From Liolophura sinensis (lineage: Eukaryota; Mollusca; Polyplacophora; Chitonida; Chitonidae), in contig NC_088299.1 of the NCBI RefSeq assembly GCF_032854445.1, positions 18,529,608 through 18,593,607 on the forward strand: a DNA stretch of 64,000 nucleotides. The letters run 5' to 3'. The notes below the pieces were generated by a model. It saw only the letters and a program-made list of their open reading frames with translations, was not told where the DNA came from and did no database searches. A program made the position numbers and the translations under genes. Below are positions 1 through 13,247 of the stretch, piece by piece (the first letter of the stretch is position 1; each line of letters starts with the position of its first letter).

Positions 1-2420
1 TATGACCGGTATTAACGTCATAATAAATAATAATTTTATGATACTGCAGACAGAGCCCGGAGAAAAACACCGTCTTTCCACAAAACCTGGGAAAGCCATT
101 AGCAAAATTACCTAGCGGGAGCGGGATTTGAACACATGACCTCAGGGACTAAAATCAAATGTGAAAAACTACAACTTATACTCTATATATGGAAAAATTA
201 TATAACAGTGCTAGAATTTTTTATTGTGAATATAATGATATATGATACCATTACGATCCTGCAGATTCTGTGCTACAAATCCTTGTGGCAATAATGTACG
301 CCCTGTACACATGCTAGAGTTTTCACCACATATGTATTTCGACAAATAATATTGCAATAATAAAAAGAATAATTCACATCACTTTCTTAAACATCCTTCA
401 TCGTTAATATTTTATTTAGTATATCTAATGTTAGTTATACTGTAATGTGGAAAGTTATATGAACATTGAATGCGAGTGTTGGTAATATACGGATATGGCA
501 AAGACATAGCAGCACTACGGTTTCACATTTAACACCAAGATGGCTTCTTTGGGAACTTCCCACATATATAAACACAGCTTCACATAGTTTTTTTATTCAC
601 CCGTCATATGTGGATTGCTGTTTGATTCTGGTCAGATTTCTATATTTTTGATATATTTTTTGGACAATTTGTAGGTCTTACGAATGTCTGTATGGTAGTA
701 TGTTACATTTCGTTCACCGCGATCGTGTGAGGGTTCACAGCGGAAACTGTATAATTGTACGAACTGTATAATCTGAAACTTTATTGATATTCTAGAAATC
801 TGTTTGCAGCTAACTTTAGCTTTCCTGGGAATGTTCTAATAACAAACCTTTTCATGGCCTGTTTGTGACAATAAACTGTGACGTATAGGGTGTATACCGA
901 CCTCTGCAACAAAACAAGCTGAAATGTAACACTCGTGGTTTGGGAGAGAGTTATTTAAACAGCAAGGCCTGTCTTTAAAATGACAGATTAAACCTAATAT
1001 TTAAGCAATTTCACCGAAGTTATTTATTATGTTTTCAAATTAAAAACCTTGGCAACACTTCATTGCTAATTAAAACGGCCTGTACTTTCGCATGGCTCGA
1101 AGCTTGCATCCTTTGTTTTTTCATGGCTTATGTTTTGACACCAGTCTCTGTCTCTAATTTCGCTATTTTTTACCTGATAGTTTCGCTGTGAGGTCTAACG
1201 TTGTATGCTCGCGTATGTCCCACGACACAAAACAATAAATAAGCGGAGGTGCTCGGGAGATGATGGCTCCACAGTTTATGGTTCACCCCTGTTATCGCAG
1301 CAAATTAGACACGGAAAATAAACAGGTTAAAGAAACAGAAGCTACTTCTGTCCATTGCGGCCCACCAGCAGTAGGCGTGAATATATCAGAAATCAAACTG
1401 AAATATGCCAAACCTGCAATATTTCGATTCTATATCCTCGTAATTATTTCTGTTATTTCGACAGTATGTACGCAGCTGTTGCTTTTGTATTTTATATGAT
1501 ACCTTGTAGTTTTGGATCAGCATAATCCGATAATTATACAGTCAGATATATTCCGAGAAGATAGAAAATGTTTACGTTCGTCTTCAAAACAGCGCACATT
1601 TCTTATTTCATATCTGTTTTTTATAAACGTATAATGTTGGCAACCATGGAGTTCCATGTCCACGGTTAGGAGGATACCCTAAGGTGCCCGTGTTAGTGTA
1701 TAATTAGAGGTTTCCAGAAGTCGCAATTCCTTGGTTTCAAATGGGTGTGAGGCATTTCTGAGTTCTCAGCATGGCCAAAAAAAAATTAAAACACACCCAC
1801 AAAATAGTTGTACTAGGTGTAAATGGTTAGGTGTAGACGGCTTGTCATACGTAATCGTAAACTAAGACGGACAACGCCTTCTCGACACCGACTGTGAACT
1901 ATTAGGCTAGCGTTGATCCTTTAAATACCATGTTTTGAATTACACCTTTATTGGCATTGTATATCAAGCTGAATAGCGTCAAGGATGTGTAGAAGTAAAA
2001 CATACTGTGATTCAGAATTTCTTATTTGTCCTGTCCCCAATACCCTCCAGATGGTGGCGAATGGGCATGTGACGAAAGGGTTACCCCAAGTGGAAGTATA
2101 GATCTGTGGAGACAATGCAGTCATTGGAGACAGTGACTGGCTGGCAATAATCTGTATACCCGGATCTCCGGCATTAACTACCATCTGCCCTCACCCGGAC
2201 TGTACGCCTCAAATTTGTACTGTATCAAGCCTTCGTCACCAGTCTTGTTCGAAAATGTCAGGATTAATCCAAAATTCGGTATTAAATACCGCTGCTAAAA
2301 ATATTTTGGTTTTTAAAATACGCTTATAATATCGAACATTGGGAATCTATAGAAGCAATGACGTGCGTGTAGAAATTGCTTCTGAACAGAATAATGTAAA
2401 TGATAATCTTACAAATCAAC
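1..2420. other. No gene seen; unique AT-rich DNA
   Basis: Only short frames are open (longest 79 codons at 1,260-1,499, with no recognisable domain or splice context). A B-box-like GGGATTTGAACAC at about 123-135 (minus strand) hints at a decayed SINE. Nothing else is supported. Confidence 0.5.
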
Positions 2421-2505
2421 GTCCGCCCACCATAACGCTGACCGCGGTCGTATAAGTGATCTATAGAACGGCGTAAAACTCCAATCAAATAAATAAACAA
2501 ATCAA
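2421..2505 (+). mobile_element. MetaSINE-like 3' end
   Basis: CGCCCACCATAACGCTGACC, then CGGTCGTATAAGTGATC, GGCGTAAAACTCCAATC and an AAATAAATAAAC tail: all conserved blocks in order. The upstream head is not recognisable. Confidence 0.7.
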
Positions 2506-2509
2506 CGGG

Positions 2510-4020
2510 ATCAGATGATAGAAAATAACTCACAAAGTCCCCATGTCACTATAAAAAATATAACAAGTATAACCTATAAAACAGATGTGGGGTCAGCCTA
2601 ATTTGGAAAAAACGATATATTTTATAAACTATATATTTTGAACAAAAAGCAAAAAAAATTATCCATGCAGGAAGATAATGACTTGAAGTGCTGTTAGAAG
2701 AAAGATATTTTGATTAGATTTTCCTGTGGCGTTTGAAAGAAATCTGCCATGGTTTTCTTTGGTTTAGTTTTAATTTAAGCAATTATTGCCGAAAATTTGT
2801 TAAGGATGAAATATCGAAATGTCGAATGTTGAAATGTTGTTTTTCCAAAACAAACATCAATGTAATGGATATGATTTACGACTATATTGGTGGTCTCATG
2901 TGCGCATGACGGGAGTAGCGACAGGTGGCGCTCATTGTCTCTTTATAAACGAACTGAAATTTATTCAACCGCATTCAGGCTGGTTCCACTGTGTGTTATT
3001 GTAAGAATTTGGTACTCATGTTGAAACAGGTTGTTGTAGTCGAAATTCAATTAACTTGCTGAAAACAAAAATGTATGACTGAAAACAGCTGTGAAAGAAT
3101 TCTGCGCATGCACCTTGTGTGAAGGTATTATTAGATGTGTGTATACTGTCCTTACTCATCCATGCTGCTGCTAGCCGTTATATCACAAGCGAGCATTTAT
3201 GTAAACGATGCTATCTGATTGGTGGAAAATCGGTTCCGATTCATATACAGCTTAATTCAGAATAATATGTCATATGGAAACAGTGGTGAAAAATTGACTT
3301 CTTGCTGATTTCCGGTGCTAAACTGGCGGTGGGGACCTAACTGTCCCGACTGGCATTGTTCCGACACATATAAAATTCAAATCTTGTATCACAGCGCTTG
3401 TTTATTTCTCGCACATGTTGACAGCGGGTCAGCGATGTATTGTTGTCTTAGTAAACATCTATCGGCGGCTCACTCCCTCAGGCCCCGTGAGCCCGACCCT
3501 CGACAGCACAGCAGTCGGCCCCGCACCAGAGTGTACCACGGAACATTTGCAACCAACATAATGCGATTTTCGGAAAAATAATTAATGACTTCCTGATTTT
3601 TGCCCCGAGCATGTAACATTTGGTTGTGTGTCTGGGTCGCATTGCTCAGCGGATTTAGATCGCCATCGTCGTGCCTAATGTATGCTCATGTGAAGTGATG
3701 CGCAGAAATTAGCGATATATTTCAAAGGTAAATTAATTTGTAAATTGATAATTGCAGATTGATTGACAAATTAATGCATTTTTTGTCAAACAGAGGGGAG
3801 GGGTGCATCACAAAGAAACAAATATACCGTCCGCCTTGGAAATTTAACATAAGATAGATTCACACATCTTGCCGTTCTTCTGGCGAGGCACGGGTGGGAT
3901 TTGAGTGGATGGGGTGTGATATATACCTGTACTCGGCCGCTCAACTGATTGATCTTTTATTTTTGTTTTTTGTATTTCATATTTGTGTGGGTTTTTTTTT
4001 TGTTTTTAAATAAATTGTAA
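2510..4020. other. No gene seen
   Basis: Unique AT-rich sequence with a somewhat GC-richer patch at 3,440-3,560. No domain, tRNA or repeat family is recognised. Confidence 0.5.
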
Positions 4021-4028
4021 ATTGCACG

Positions 4029-4328
4029 TGACATTCACGAAAAGAACAAGGTATGAGTGGACAAAATGCCATGCTTAATGACATTCGTGAAGAGAACAGG
4101 GTATGAGTGGACAACATAACATGTTTAATGACATTCGTGAAGAGAACAGGGTATGAGTGGACAACATAACATGTTTAATGACATTCGCGAAGAGAAAAGG
4201 GTATGAGTGGACAACATAACATGTTTAATGACATTCGCGAAGAGAACAGGGTATGAGTGGACAACATAACATGTTTAATGACATTCGCGAAGAGAACAGG
4301 GTATGAGTGGACAAAATAACATGTTTAG
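4029..4328. repeat. Minisatellite, 50-bp unit, 6 copies
   Basis: Six head-to-tail copies begin at 4,029, 4,079, 4,129, 4,179, 4,229 and 4,279, each opening TGACATTC and containing GAGAACAGGGTATGAGTGG. The first copy is the most diverged. A SINE-type tail follows 75 bp later. Confidence 0.95.
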
Positions 4329-4403
4329 TGTAGAAACATTATCCGTATTAAGTGGCATCACAAATTTTCAAGAAAAAGTTGTCAAAAATATATCTGTGTT
4401 TCT

Positions 4404-4442
4404 GTGCGGCGTAAAACACCAGTCAATAAATAAAATAAATAA
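4404..4442 (+). mobile_element. SINE 3' tail
   Basis: GTGCGGCGTAAAACACCAGT followed by CAATAAATAAAATAAATAAG. Only the terminal block is kept. Confidence 0.5.
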
Positions 4443-4444
4443 GG

Positions 4445-7189
4445 TCATCATTCGTTTCTCTTAGTATCTCTTTCATGGTTATAATCGTTTTGCTCAATCG
4501 GAATGATTAAATGTTGACCATTTTGAATGGCGTTGGTGTGAAATTCCCAGGTGCCTTAACATTAACATTTGATACTTCTGCATAGATTCTGTATAGAATG
4601 TATTTACTCCATTGATGTAATACATTATTATCCGGTGCCAAGTTTTGTAACGTTCTCTCATTTTTACACACGTTTATGTGTTCTACACACGACATTCCTC
4701 AACTTTCCCTTTGCCCCCTTGCAGGGAAAATAAACAGATCGAAATTCGAGGACTTCAACGAGTGCAATATGGGTTATGAAAGTATTATCATTTGAAACAA
4801 CTGCCAATAGGTGCAAGGAAGTTTTACATCATCGGGTCAAAAAACATGATTGCTCTGCATCAATATTAGTAGAAATGTTAGAATAAACGTTACAGTAACT
4901 AATGTGAGTCGAGTGGTGAGGGCAGCATTAGACTATCACCGCCACTTTCCTCATACTATATACGCACATGGCCCTCACAGCAGCCTCACTCCCAAACAAC
5001 TGATCGGGCTGAGTAAACGAATGCAGTGTAAATATTATATCAAGTTGTTTATTTGTTGTTTGTCTCAACACTTCGCTATATACACAGTGCCAGGAAGCCA
5101 CAGTGTAACCCGCATTAATTCAGCCTAAATATGTCTTCGGTATATAAAGCGGGAAAGACATTAAAACATGTTTCTAGTCACAAATGATGGGAATTGTCAC
5201 GAAATTTACCCTGTGCCATGTACATGTACAAGCATGTACAAGCTACAGATCATGTGTGCGTTAACTAAAATTTGAATCTGTTATACTGCTGTCACAGAAG
5301 GAAAAAAATGAATAGAGAAATTAAGTTCGGTGTCAGAAAAATGGGTGTTTGTTCATAAATTTGCTTTTACAGTTACAATATATTATATTGCAAATATTCA
5401 AACACGCTTCTTGATACTTTATCCATTGAACTGTAGATATGTTTAGTCTTTTTGGCAAGCAGACAGTAAATCATATATGACCGAAACATTGGTTATACTG
5501 CGGTATAACTAATTGTGTGTATGTAATCAGTCGGAGGTATATATTCTCCATACCCTACGTGTATGTAATAAGTCGGAGGTATACATTCCCGATACCCTAC
5601 GTGTATATGTGATGAAAATATTATGTCCCAAAAAAACTGCATCGATATTTTTTTAAAATTCTCAGTCGAGACATTGCACGTACTGATAACCACGCAACAT
5701 TTGATGGTATTGCAGAAATTTTGGTGCAAGGAAAAGTCTTTCAAATAAACGGCTTAAGCAAAGCTAAATTAGCTGAATGTTGTCTTATTCAGCGGACAAA
5801 CTGGAAAGAAATGGAGAATATCTCGTGGAACAAATCATTTCTAGATAAAGAAACTGACGTTTTTACATCGGATTGAGATTGTGCAGGAAACGCCGAGGTG
5901 AGGCGGAAAGAAAATGACAACAGTGGGACTGGTTAAGAAAACGTGTGGACAAGACGGACTGAATAGAAATGTCAAAGGCGGAGCAGACAGCGTACGTGTC
6001 GGCCCCGTCAAGCCTAATGTACCAGCACGCCTTCACTCCGAAAAGAGACAAATTGACTTCAAAATCGGATATGATTCGTCAATGGCAACTGGGGGAAGCA
6101 GACGATATGCCGCGCGATGGACGGGCGTGTCGTAATGAAGATGGCAGAAGACAGGAAAGGCAGAAATTAACCATGAAATATATGTCTATTTATCGTGTTT
6201 TCTCCACAAAATTGACACAGAGGTCTTTGTTTCTTTTATCGGCAAGGTCAATGAAAGCCGGTGGAGTTTAGAGAGAAAACACGGAGCTGGGATCTCAATG
6301 GCGTTTCAATCACAGTTGCGCAAAGCATCTCCAGGATAAGCCCTCGGTTCTGAACCACAAGAAAATATTGTTCTAGTCTACGGTAATTATCGAGTTTTAT
6401 AGGCACCGCACAGGGAGCAAATGGTCACAAGTTTTCGATTGACTTGGGCAATATTTGATTATATTTGACACACCGTGTCGAAGGCTCGTCTCTCCAGCCC
6501 GCGAGAGGAAATGACGAAAATTAAACTCTGGTAATTCTATATCTACCACAGCAGGCTCATTCCATGCAGTCCTCTACTCCTTGATGAAAGGATAAGACAA
6601 TGGCCCTTCATTAATTTCTCTCTGGTCGTTGGCAGACGTGACTCGGACAATGGCCGCCATGAGGCAAGCAAATAACGGACGCGGAGATGTGTGGTCACGT
6701 GATCTTGATCTCTCGGGTCCTCGATGGCTGTTTGGTGCTTGTAACGTCCTCATGTTGCCCGATTCACCTGAGATCTCCGGTCTCTCCTTGCTTCGGGCCC
6801 GATTTCAAAACCTATATACAATTAATATTTCCCTATTATCTGGCTGTTATCGGTGTACGACACTTCGATCGTCGGTTCAAAGATAAACGTTCTGTCCGTC
6901 ACCAAATAGTCCAACATCATTACTGCCCTGTACTCAAACATTTAACGACGGCAAATTCTGTTGACACTCGATGGAACTGATCGGGATTTAGCAAGTATTT
7001 AACAAGCGCTAATCGTCATAGGTACGTGCTAAAGTTTGTAACGCTTCTCTGCTGTCTTTATCGATTTTTTCAGCAAGTCCACGCGAGACTAACCAGCCAT
7101 ATACTCACGGCAGCATTAGATCCCCGTGCAGCATCGCTGAGTCTCACCTGAGTCAACTTGGTTGTTTGGCGTACCAGGCAGCCTGGATA
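4445..7189. other. No gene seen; GC-richer unique patch at 5,880-6,830
   Basis: Two imperfect 42-bp copies with AGTCGGAGGTATA lie at about 5,520-5,604. The patch 6,280-6,830 is non-repetitive, GC-richer and holds GATAAG and ACAATGG (6,590-6,660), so it is a candidate conserved regulatory element; no protein homology is seen in its frames. Confidence 0.4.
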
Positions 7190-7513
7190 ATTGTTTGTGA
7201 TGAAATGGTTTACAAATGTTATGTGCATGGAATTATAAATCAATCCAGTGTGGAATGGAATGGCAAAAACTCCGGTGTGTAATGGTGGGGAATGAATGCT
7301 GAGAAACCGTGTGTATAAAGCTAAGAAATCTTGTGGGCAATTAAATTTTAAGAAATCTAGAGTGAAATGGAATGCCCTCATTTTGATCAATGGTAAGAAA
7401 TTAAGGATCGAATGAGATGGAAAAAAATATAGTGTAGATTGGTCAGAAATTTGGTGTGACACGATTAGAAACTTAGAGGGCGAAGAAATCTGGGGTGGAA
7501 TGAATGTTAAGAA
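7190..7513. repeat. Decayed tandem array around 'agaaatct...ggaatg' units
   Basis: Motifs such as AAGAAATC, GTGGAATGGAATG and GTAAGAA recur about every 35-45 bp, with many mismatches. Similar motifs (GGAATGGTAAGAA) resume at 7,840-7,895 beyond the SINE insertion, so one old array seems to have been split. No clean unit can be given. Confidence 0.45.
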
Positions 7514-7827
7514 CGGTTGGGGTTTAACGTCGTACTTACCAATTTTTCAGTCATATGACCACAAAGGAGTTCTTAGAGTTTATGTAATGTGCTGTTATGT
7601 AATTGTTGCAGGACGAATTTCCACCCCTCTTTTATCTAGTGCTGCTTCACTGAGAAGACTTACCGAAGCCGAATAAGCTGCCCTGCATGAGCCATTATAC
7701 CGATATGGGTCAACCAGTAGTTGCATGCTGAAGGTCACGCGAGAAAGTTATAACTTCCTCTCTTTTAAGGTCTTAGGTGTGACCCGACCCAGGATTGACC
7801 CTGGATCTGCTGCCCTCGGAGCGGACT
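7514..7827 (-). mobile_element. tRNA-derived SINE, near full length
   Basis: On the minus strand the element starts with a tRNA-like head near 7,827, with a B-box-like GGTCAATCC, and ends at 7,514 in a 3' part whose plus-strand form opens GGTTTAACGTCGTACTTACC. The internal body (about 7,560-7,780) has the look of a SINE family I associate with bivalve genomes; that link is from memory. Flanks GAATGTTAAGAA (7,502-7,513) and GAATGTAAAAAA (from 7,828) look like a target-site duplication with two mismatches. A fragment of the same 3' end occurs at 16,305-16,340. Confidence 0.6.
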
Positions 7828-7995
7828 GAATGTAAAAAAGTCTACTGAGTAATGGTAAAAGGTGTAGTGGCAAATGGAATGGTAAGAACTAGGTAGACAA
7901 ATAAATAAACAGGCTATAAAGGTAAATAAATTGCAATTTAAGTGTTATTCGTTAAATGTTACGCTACCTGAGGTTCTGGAAATGGGCGCGCTACG

Positions 7996-8294
7996 GAAGT
8001 TGCAATGCTGAGGAAGTGGCAACATTGTGGAAGTGGAAACACTGGAAGTGGCAACGCTATGGAAGTGGCAACACTATGGAAGTGGCAACACTGTGGAAGT
8101 GGAAACGCTATGGAAGTTGAAACACTGTGGAAGTGGAAACCCTATGGAAGTGGCAACACTGTGGAAGTGGCAACACTGTGGAAGTGGCAACACTATGGAA
8201 GTGGCAACTCTGTGAAAGTGGAAACACTGTGGAAGTGGAAACACTGTGGAAGTGGCAACGCTATGGAAGTGGAAACGCTATAGAAGTGGAAATG
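7996..8294. repeat. Minisatellite, 17-bp unit, about 18 copies
   Basis: Unit GAAGTGGCAACACTGTG with c/a, a/g and t/c variants. One unit near 8,034 is shortened. Because 17 is not a multiple of three and the unit lacks stops, all three plus frames stay open; the resulting Trp/Lys/Gly-rich peptides are artefacts. Confidence 0.95.
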
Positions 8295-8299
8295 TATAT

Positions 8300-11200
8300 A
8301 AAACTTCACCATTGTTTATGTAGAACATTTTTTGTGAGATTTACGCTATTTTCAGTAAACGATGCGTAAGTCTACTTGATGTAAAGGTTTTCCACAGTGG
8401 GAAACATCAGACTGATCATCTGAACCACTTCTGATTGTGATGAAAAGGAACGTTTAACAAAAAAACAGCCAACTATTGAAAGCATGTGTATGTTTGGTCG
8501 AGCACCCTACATTTGCCAAAGGCATGTCAAATGGCTACTTATGATATTATTATATTAACAAGAGCAACATGGCACTAAGATATTTATTGTTGTTTGAGAG
8601 AAACGAAAACAACATAATCGACTGAAGGCTAAAGGGTGTTGTAAAACGTCCGTTGTATAGAGAAGGCTTAGAAGAACGACCACTATTCTGCGTACAAACA
8701 TAACTGTGGCGGAGGTACTCTGGGAAAGCATATAATGGCTAGCACTTGAATGTATGAAGTCACGATAGCTCTCGAGGATAGAATCAAAGGGTCGAGACCT
8801 TATAAACAGGGGGGATAATTGGGAAAACATACTTAGAGCTGGAGCATCAACTGTTCCAGTACACGTGGATAGTGCTGTACAACCAATAAGATTATTTTCC
8901 TTAGTTATGGAAGCAGGCTGTTGACAGGTCTGCCGCGGCTTTTCGTCCCATGCTTCAGCTATTTGTACAAACAATAAAACAGTAAAGTTGAATCTCACTG
9001 AGTCTCCATCAACGAGGCACTCTTGAAGGGTTTCATCGGTATCATCGCAAGATAGTGAATCTGGACATAAACCTTTATGGTACACGTTTATAGCCAGAGC
9101 TGTAGGCCTATAGCGCGGCCTACTCGTCTCTTACCACAGTTATTTACAAAACTATGCCCACTTTTTCATCCGTCCGTTTATTCGTAATCGACCAAGGATT
9201 TCCTAGCGATTAACAACTGAAGATGAAAATAGCTGGCCCCCACGTGGCCCGGGCGTAAGCCGGAATCCGTACCGTCCGATGTGGTCGGAGAGTATCCTAC
9301 ATGCTGGGTAATTCGCAAAAACTCTCAAAGATGCAGAAAGTCCCGTTCTCTAATTCTTAACCGGAAAAAGAATTATGAGTGATATACTACAGGGCGTTTT
9401 TTCCTTATGATCTTCAAAGCAATTATTTGACTAATTTTCTCTGAGGCATCGTGCATGTTCGGCGGGTTTCTGGGCCTTTATCTCAGGCGACATGTGGCGT
9501 ACAGATGATGGTGATCGGGAAACTCGGATAAACAAGGAAGTTAGCTTCTAACAAAGCGAGCTGAGGGCGGATAGAGACGGATGCTGTCATAGCCCCCATA
9601 CGGCAATCGTCACCCCACAAAGAGAGAATGCCCCAGGGGTTAATAAGGGCAATATTTTGGCAAAGGTCATTCTGGTTGACCTTGACATTCTCCGTTTGAT
9701 GGAAAGGTTGTCTTGACTTGTAGAAGTGTGTGGACTTTGATGTGTGGTCATCTGCGAAGTAGCTCAAACTGGACATATCTCCAGATCTATCGTCCTGTGT
9801 GATACCGTCATGATTTTAGTGAGTGGCACTAGACATTCACGTCCTAAATACTCTCCACCGTGCACGTACGTTCCAAAAAGTACCAAGTACTAAATGACGT
9901 GTAATAGTGAATATAAGAAAAACAAAAAAAAGTTATGTACCTCTGTTTTTATACCATTTCATATTAATTTACTATTTATTTTTTACATATTACTATGTTC
10001 AGCCATTTATAGCCAGCCTGCAAACTGTCAGTACAATTCGATTTAGTTTGAACTGTAACGAATTGCATGTTTTGGGACAGACGGAAATACTAAAGAAAAT
10101 GTCAATGATTTTTCCCCTTTGATTAAAACTGTCAGCTGCTCGACAGATTGAAATGTCCACGATGAGTGGACCATTGTGAACAGGCTTTCGTGCCCTTTTG
10201 ACACTTGCCCTTCAAATAATATTGATGCTGTTGCGAAAAAGTCATCAGTTAGATGCCCGGGGTTTTAGTTACCCAATGCTTTACAACTCAGTAGAAATGT
10301 CCTATCCCCTGTCTGGTAGCCTAACTGTAGTCGGTGCCCAAGGCGATGTCAAGAGGCACCCTTTACGAAAGCCTTGATTGCGTCTAAAGGCCATTTATCC
10401 AAGAGTAATCTTCTGTGACATGGATACCAACGACCCTGGATCGGTTTAGAGATGGCCCCACCCCACCGGACCGGGGTGTGGGGTCTCCGATCGCTGGCAG
10501 ACACTTTGTTTAATCTGGGAGGCCCGCCACCCTCAGGGATGTAGCAGAAGAATTCGGTGATCATATGGCACTAATAAGTTCTCTGTCAGTGTGTCAGTGG
10601 ATCGCTCGGGGATCGAGGCTATGTGGGCATAATACCATGAAACTAATTATCTGTGGCCGGCCAAGCCAGTGTTTGGTCAGCCCGAGCAAATTAACCAATT
10701 TACACTGAGAGCCTGTTAAACGGGAACCTATAACAGATAGCCCTGAACACATTCTAACAGCCGCGCTACCTGGTGCCACTAATTGGAACTAAATTTGACT
10801 GCTATTAATACATGCTTCAGTCAAAGGTTTCACGGCTTTCTCTTTGCATATCAATTGATAACAATATATATATTTTAAAAATATTAGAACTGCTAACTGA
10901 GGAAAGAGAGTGGTAAATGGCATATTTAATACTCTTGATCCAAAAGGAGTATGGTTATTGCCATTTATGCTACTCTCCCCACGCTTTTTTTTATTTATTC
11001 GAGATTGCAATAATCCCTCATTTATTCATTCTTAGTCAGATTATTCTTCAGTCTGACCAAACTATGCAAACTTCTCTGCGTTGTGTAGAATGATAGCCTT
11101 CCATACGCCAGTGTCGCCAGCTTGATGATATAGAAACAAACCATCAAATAGCCTCAGGGTAGATACGTGAGATGGTATACAGCGGAAAAAAGGAAATAGG

Positions 11201-13247
11201 AGATTCTCATTTGAATGAGCTGCAAAAAAAAACAGTAGATAGAGTCGTTTTTGGTCATGGATAGTTTACCAGGGGGTGGGCGCTGCCTACTGTTAGGTGA
11301 CCTTTACGCATCCCGTACCAAGCTGTGTAGGTGAAATGCACGTAGTGGTGTGTGGGGGAGGCGGTGCCGGCAGAGACAATAACTAGCACTGACCCGGTCT
11401 AAAATCTTACAGAGGCATTTGTCTAATGGCAACCCGGCGAACAGTTTAGAACGATGATCTTACAAGGTTCTGGTTTCGCGCGAAGCGAAAAAAGCCATCA
11501 GCAATTTCCGATCTAGCGACACCAGAGAAGGTTTAAACTGATGTATACTGAGATGAGAAAGGGAGCGAGAACTTTAAAGGATCTTTTTTTCAGAAGCATT
11601 AAATCGTGTTCAATAAAGACGCTAATCGAAGCGCAAACGAATTTCTCTTTTCCTTCCTGGGCTGGGTCTTTTTTTCCCCGTTTCTGCAGAGTGCTATCTT
11701 TAAAACCTTTTCTAACTGAAGGCTTTTGGGGGCAAAAGTTTCATTGTGGTTGTTTTGTGGTGTTATCGACATGTTTAAGGGAGACGAGCTGAGAACGGAT
11801 ATCAGATTGGCGGGGGTTGATAGAACGCCTCTGCTCAGCTGTTTGAGGGACATTTAACAAGCAATATCAAAGACTAGGACAAAACGAATATCACTACAAA
11901 ACTGTGGTTGCGTTTCCTCCAGTTTGAGCTCAAACTCAGTCAAGTTGAGGGGTTTGGAGATGGTTGAATGAGCCTGGTTTGGCGCTGGTCCGTATGACAC
12001 GAGATTGCTTTAATTGGATCATGGTATAAGTTGGTTGTCTGAAAACCTCCCCCATTCATGTCCCTAACGTCGTCGTGGACAGCATCACAACGGGTAACAA
12101 TGTGTCTCCCATTCTAATTGATACCCTCTACACAGACATCATTCAATACCCCGAGAACAGCGTTTGTTAGCTTTGATTGAAAACTCATTTTCACATTTTC
12201 ACCCTCTTGAGCCTATTTTGTTCGGGGTGGGGATGCTATCATATGGGATAATAGAGTAGGGGGTCGCCATACAACAGCTCGACCGGCCGTGTCGTCCCCC
12301 GGTACACAACAGACCGCGACACTCTTAATTTCAGATCTGTCCTAGTTGCATCTCTTGTACTATTGTATGAACAAGGGGCCTGGTTTCTGTTCGCCGGTTC
12401 CACATGTTCCAAGCCCACCTACACGACAATAAAGCAGAGGAGGTACATGACGTGCACGAGCAGGCGAGAACAAAACAGCTTCCTTACATTCTCATTGTGA
12501 TGTAGCCGAAATACAAGCTGTGATAACAGATATCTACCCCACATACAATACTCGGTTTCCTGTACTGCAGGTAGCATATCATTTACCATTTAATATTTGA
12601 ATTCTATATTCACACTTTCACAGCTCGGTGCATGCCTGTGGTGTATAATTTTAACTTGTATATAATTTTGCACCTTACCAGAAGATGCGCTGAAGCGACT
12701 AATCCCTGTGCATACATTTAGTAAGTATATAATACCAACAACTGTCACTATTTTCCCCGGGTGTAATTTAGCCACCCTGGGAGCATACAGCTAAAGAGGC
12801 CGGTCTTAGCCCGTCTAACCCTACACAACAACAATGCTCGTGTCATCCTGACAGAAAGAGCCTGCCAGTCATATAACACCGAATAGAAAGTACAATGGAA
12901 GAAACGGACAAGTTGGACGTCTGCCTATTGTAGAGAGATAAAAATGGGAATAACCTTACTTTGTAAATAGGGTTTTGATAGATCCGAGTTTGACACCTAT
13001 CGGCCCTCACACGATCAGGCCGCTTGGCGACAGGGTGTCACAACACGAGGGATAGAAAAGCGGCCGTGCTGTGGTTGAGGAATTTCGTTATAATTAAAAC
13101 TATCGGCTATTCAAAACGTGTGGCGGATAAATGTGTGATTCTGGTGAGAAAAGATAAGTCATATCAGGAATGATTCCGTTTCATGAACAAGACAGTGAGG
13201 AAAACAAATGAACGAATAGAGCGGCAGATATAAACCAAAAATAATAA
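8300..13247. other. No supported gene; unique DNA with GC-richer patches
   Basis: Patches at 10,130-10,580 and 11,250-12,450 are GC-richer and unique and could be conserved non-coding elements. A minus-strand frame at 8,555-9,085 has a weak transposase-like stretch, discussed as a finding. No complete gene, tRNA or known element is recognised. Confidence 0.4.

Noticed and set aside
8005-8369. Trp/Lys/Gly-rich short open frames in three frames
   Set aside because: Artefacts of the 17-bp array.
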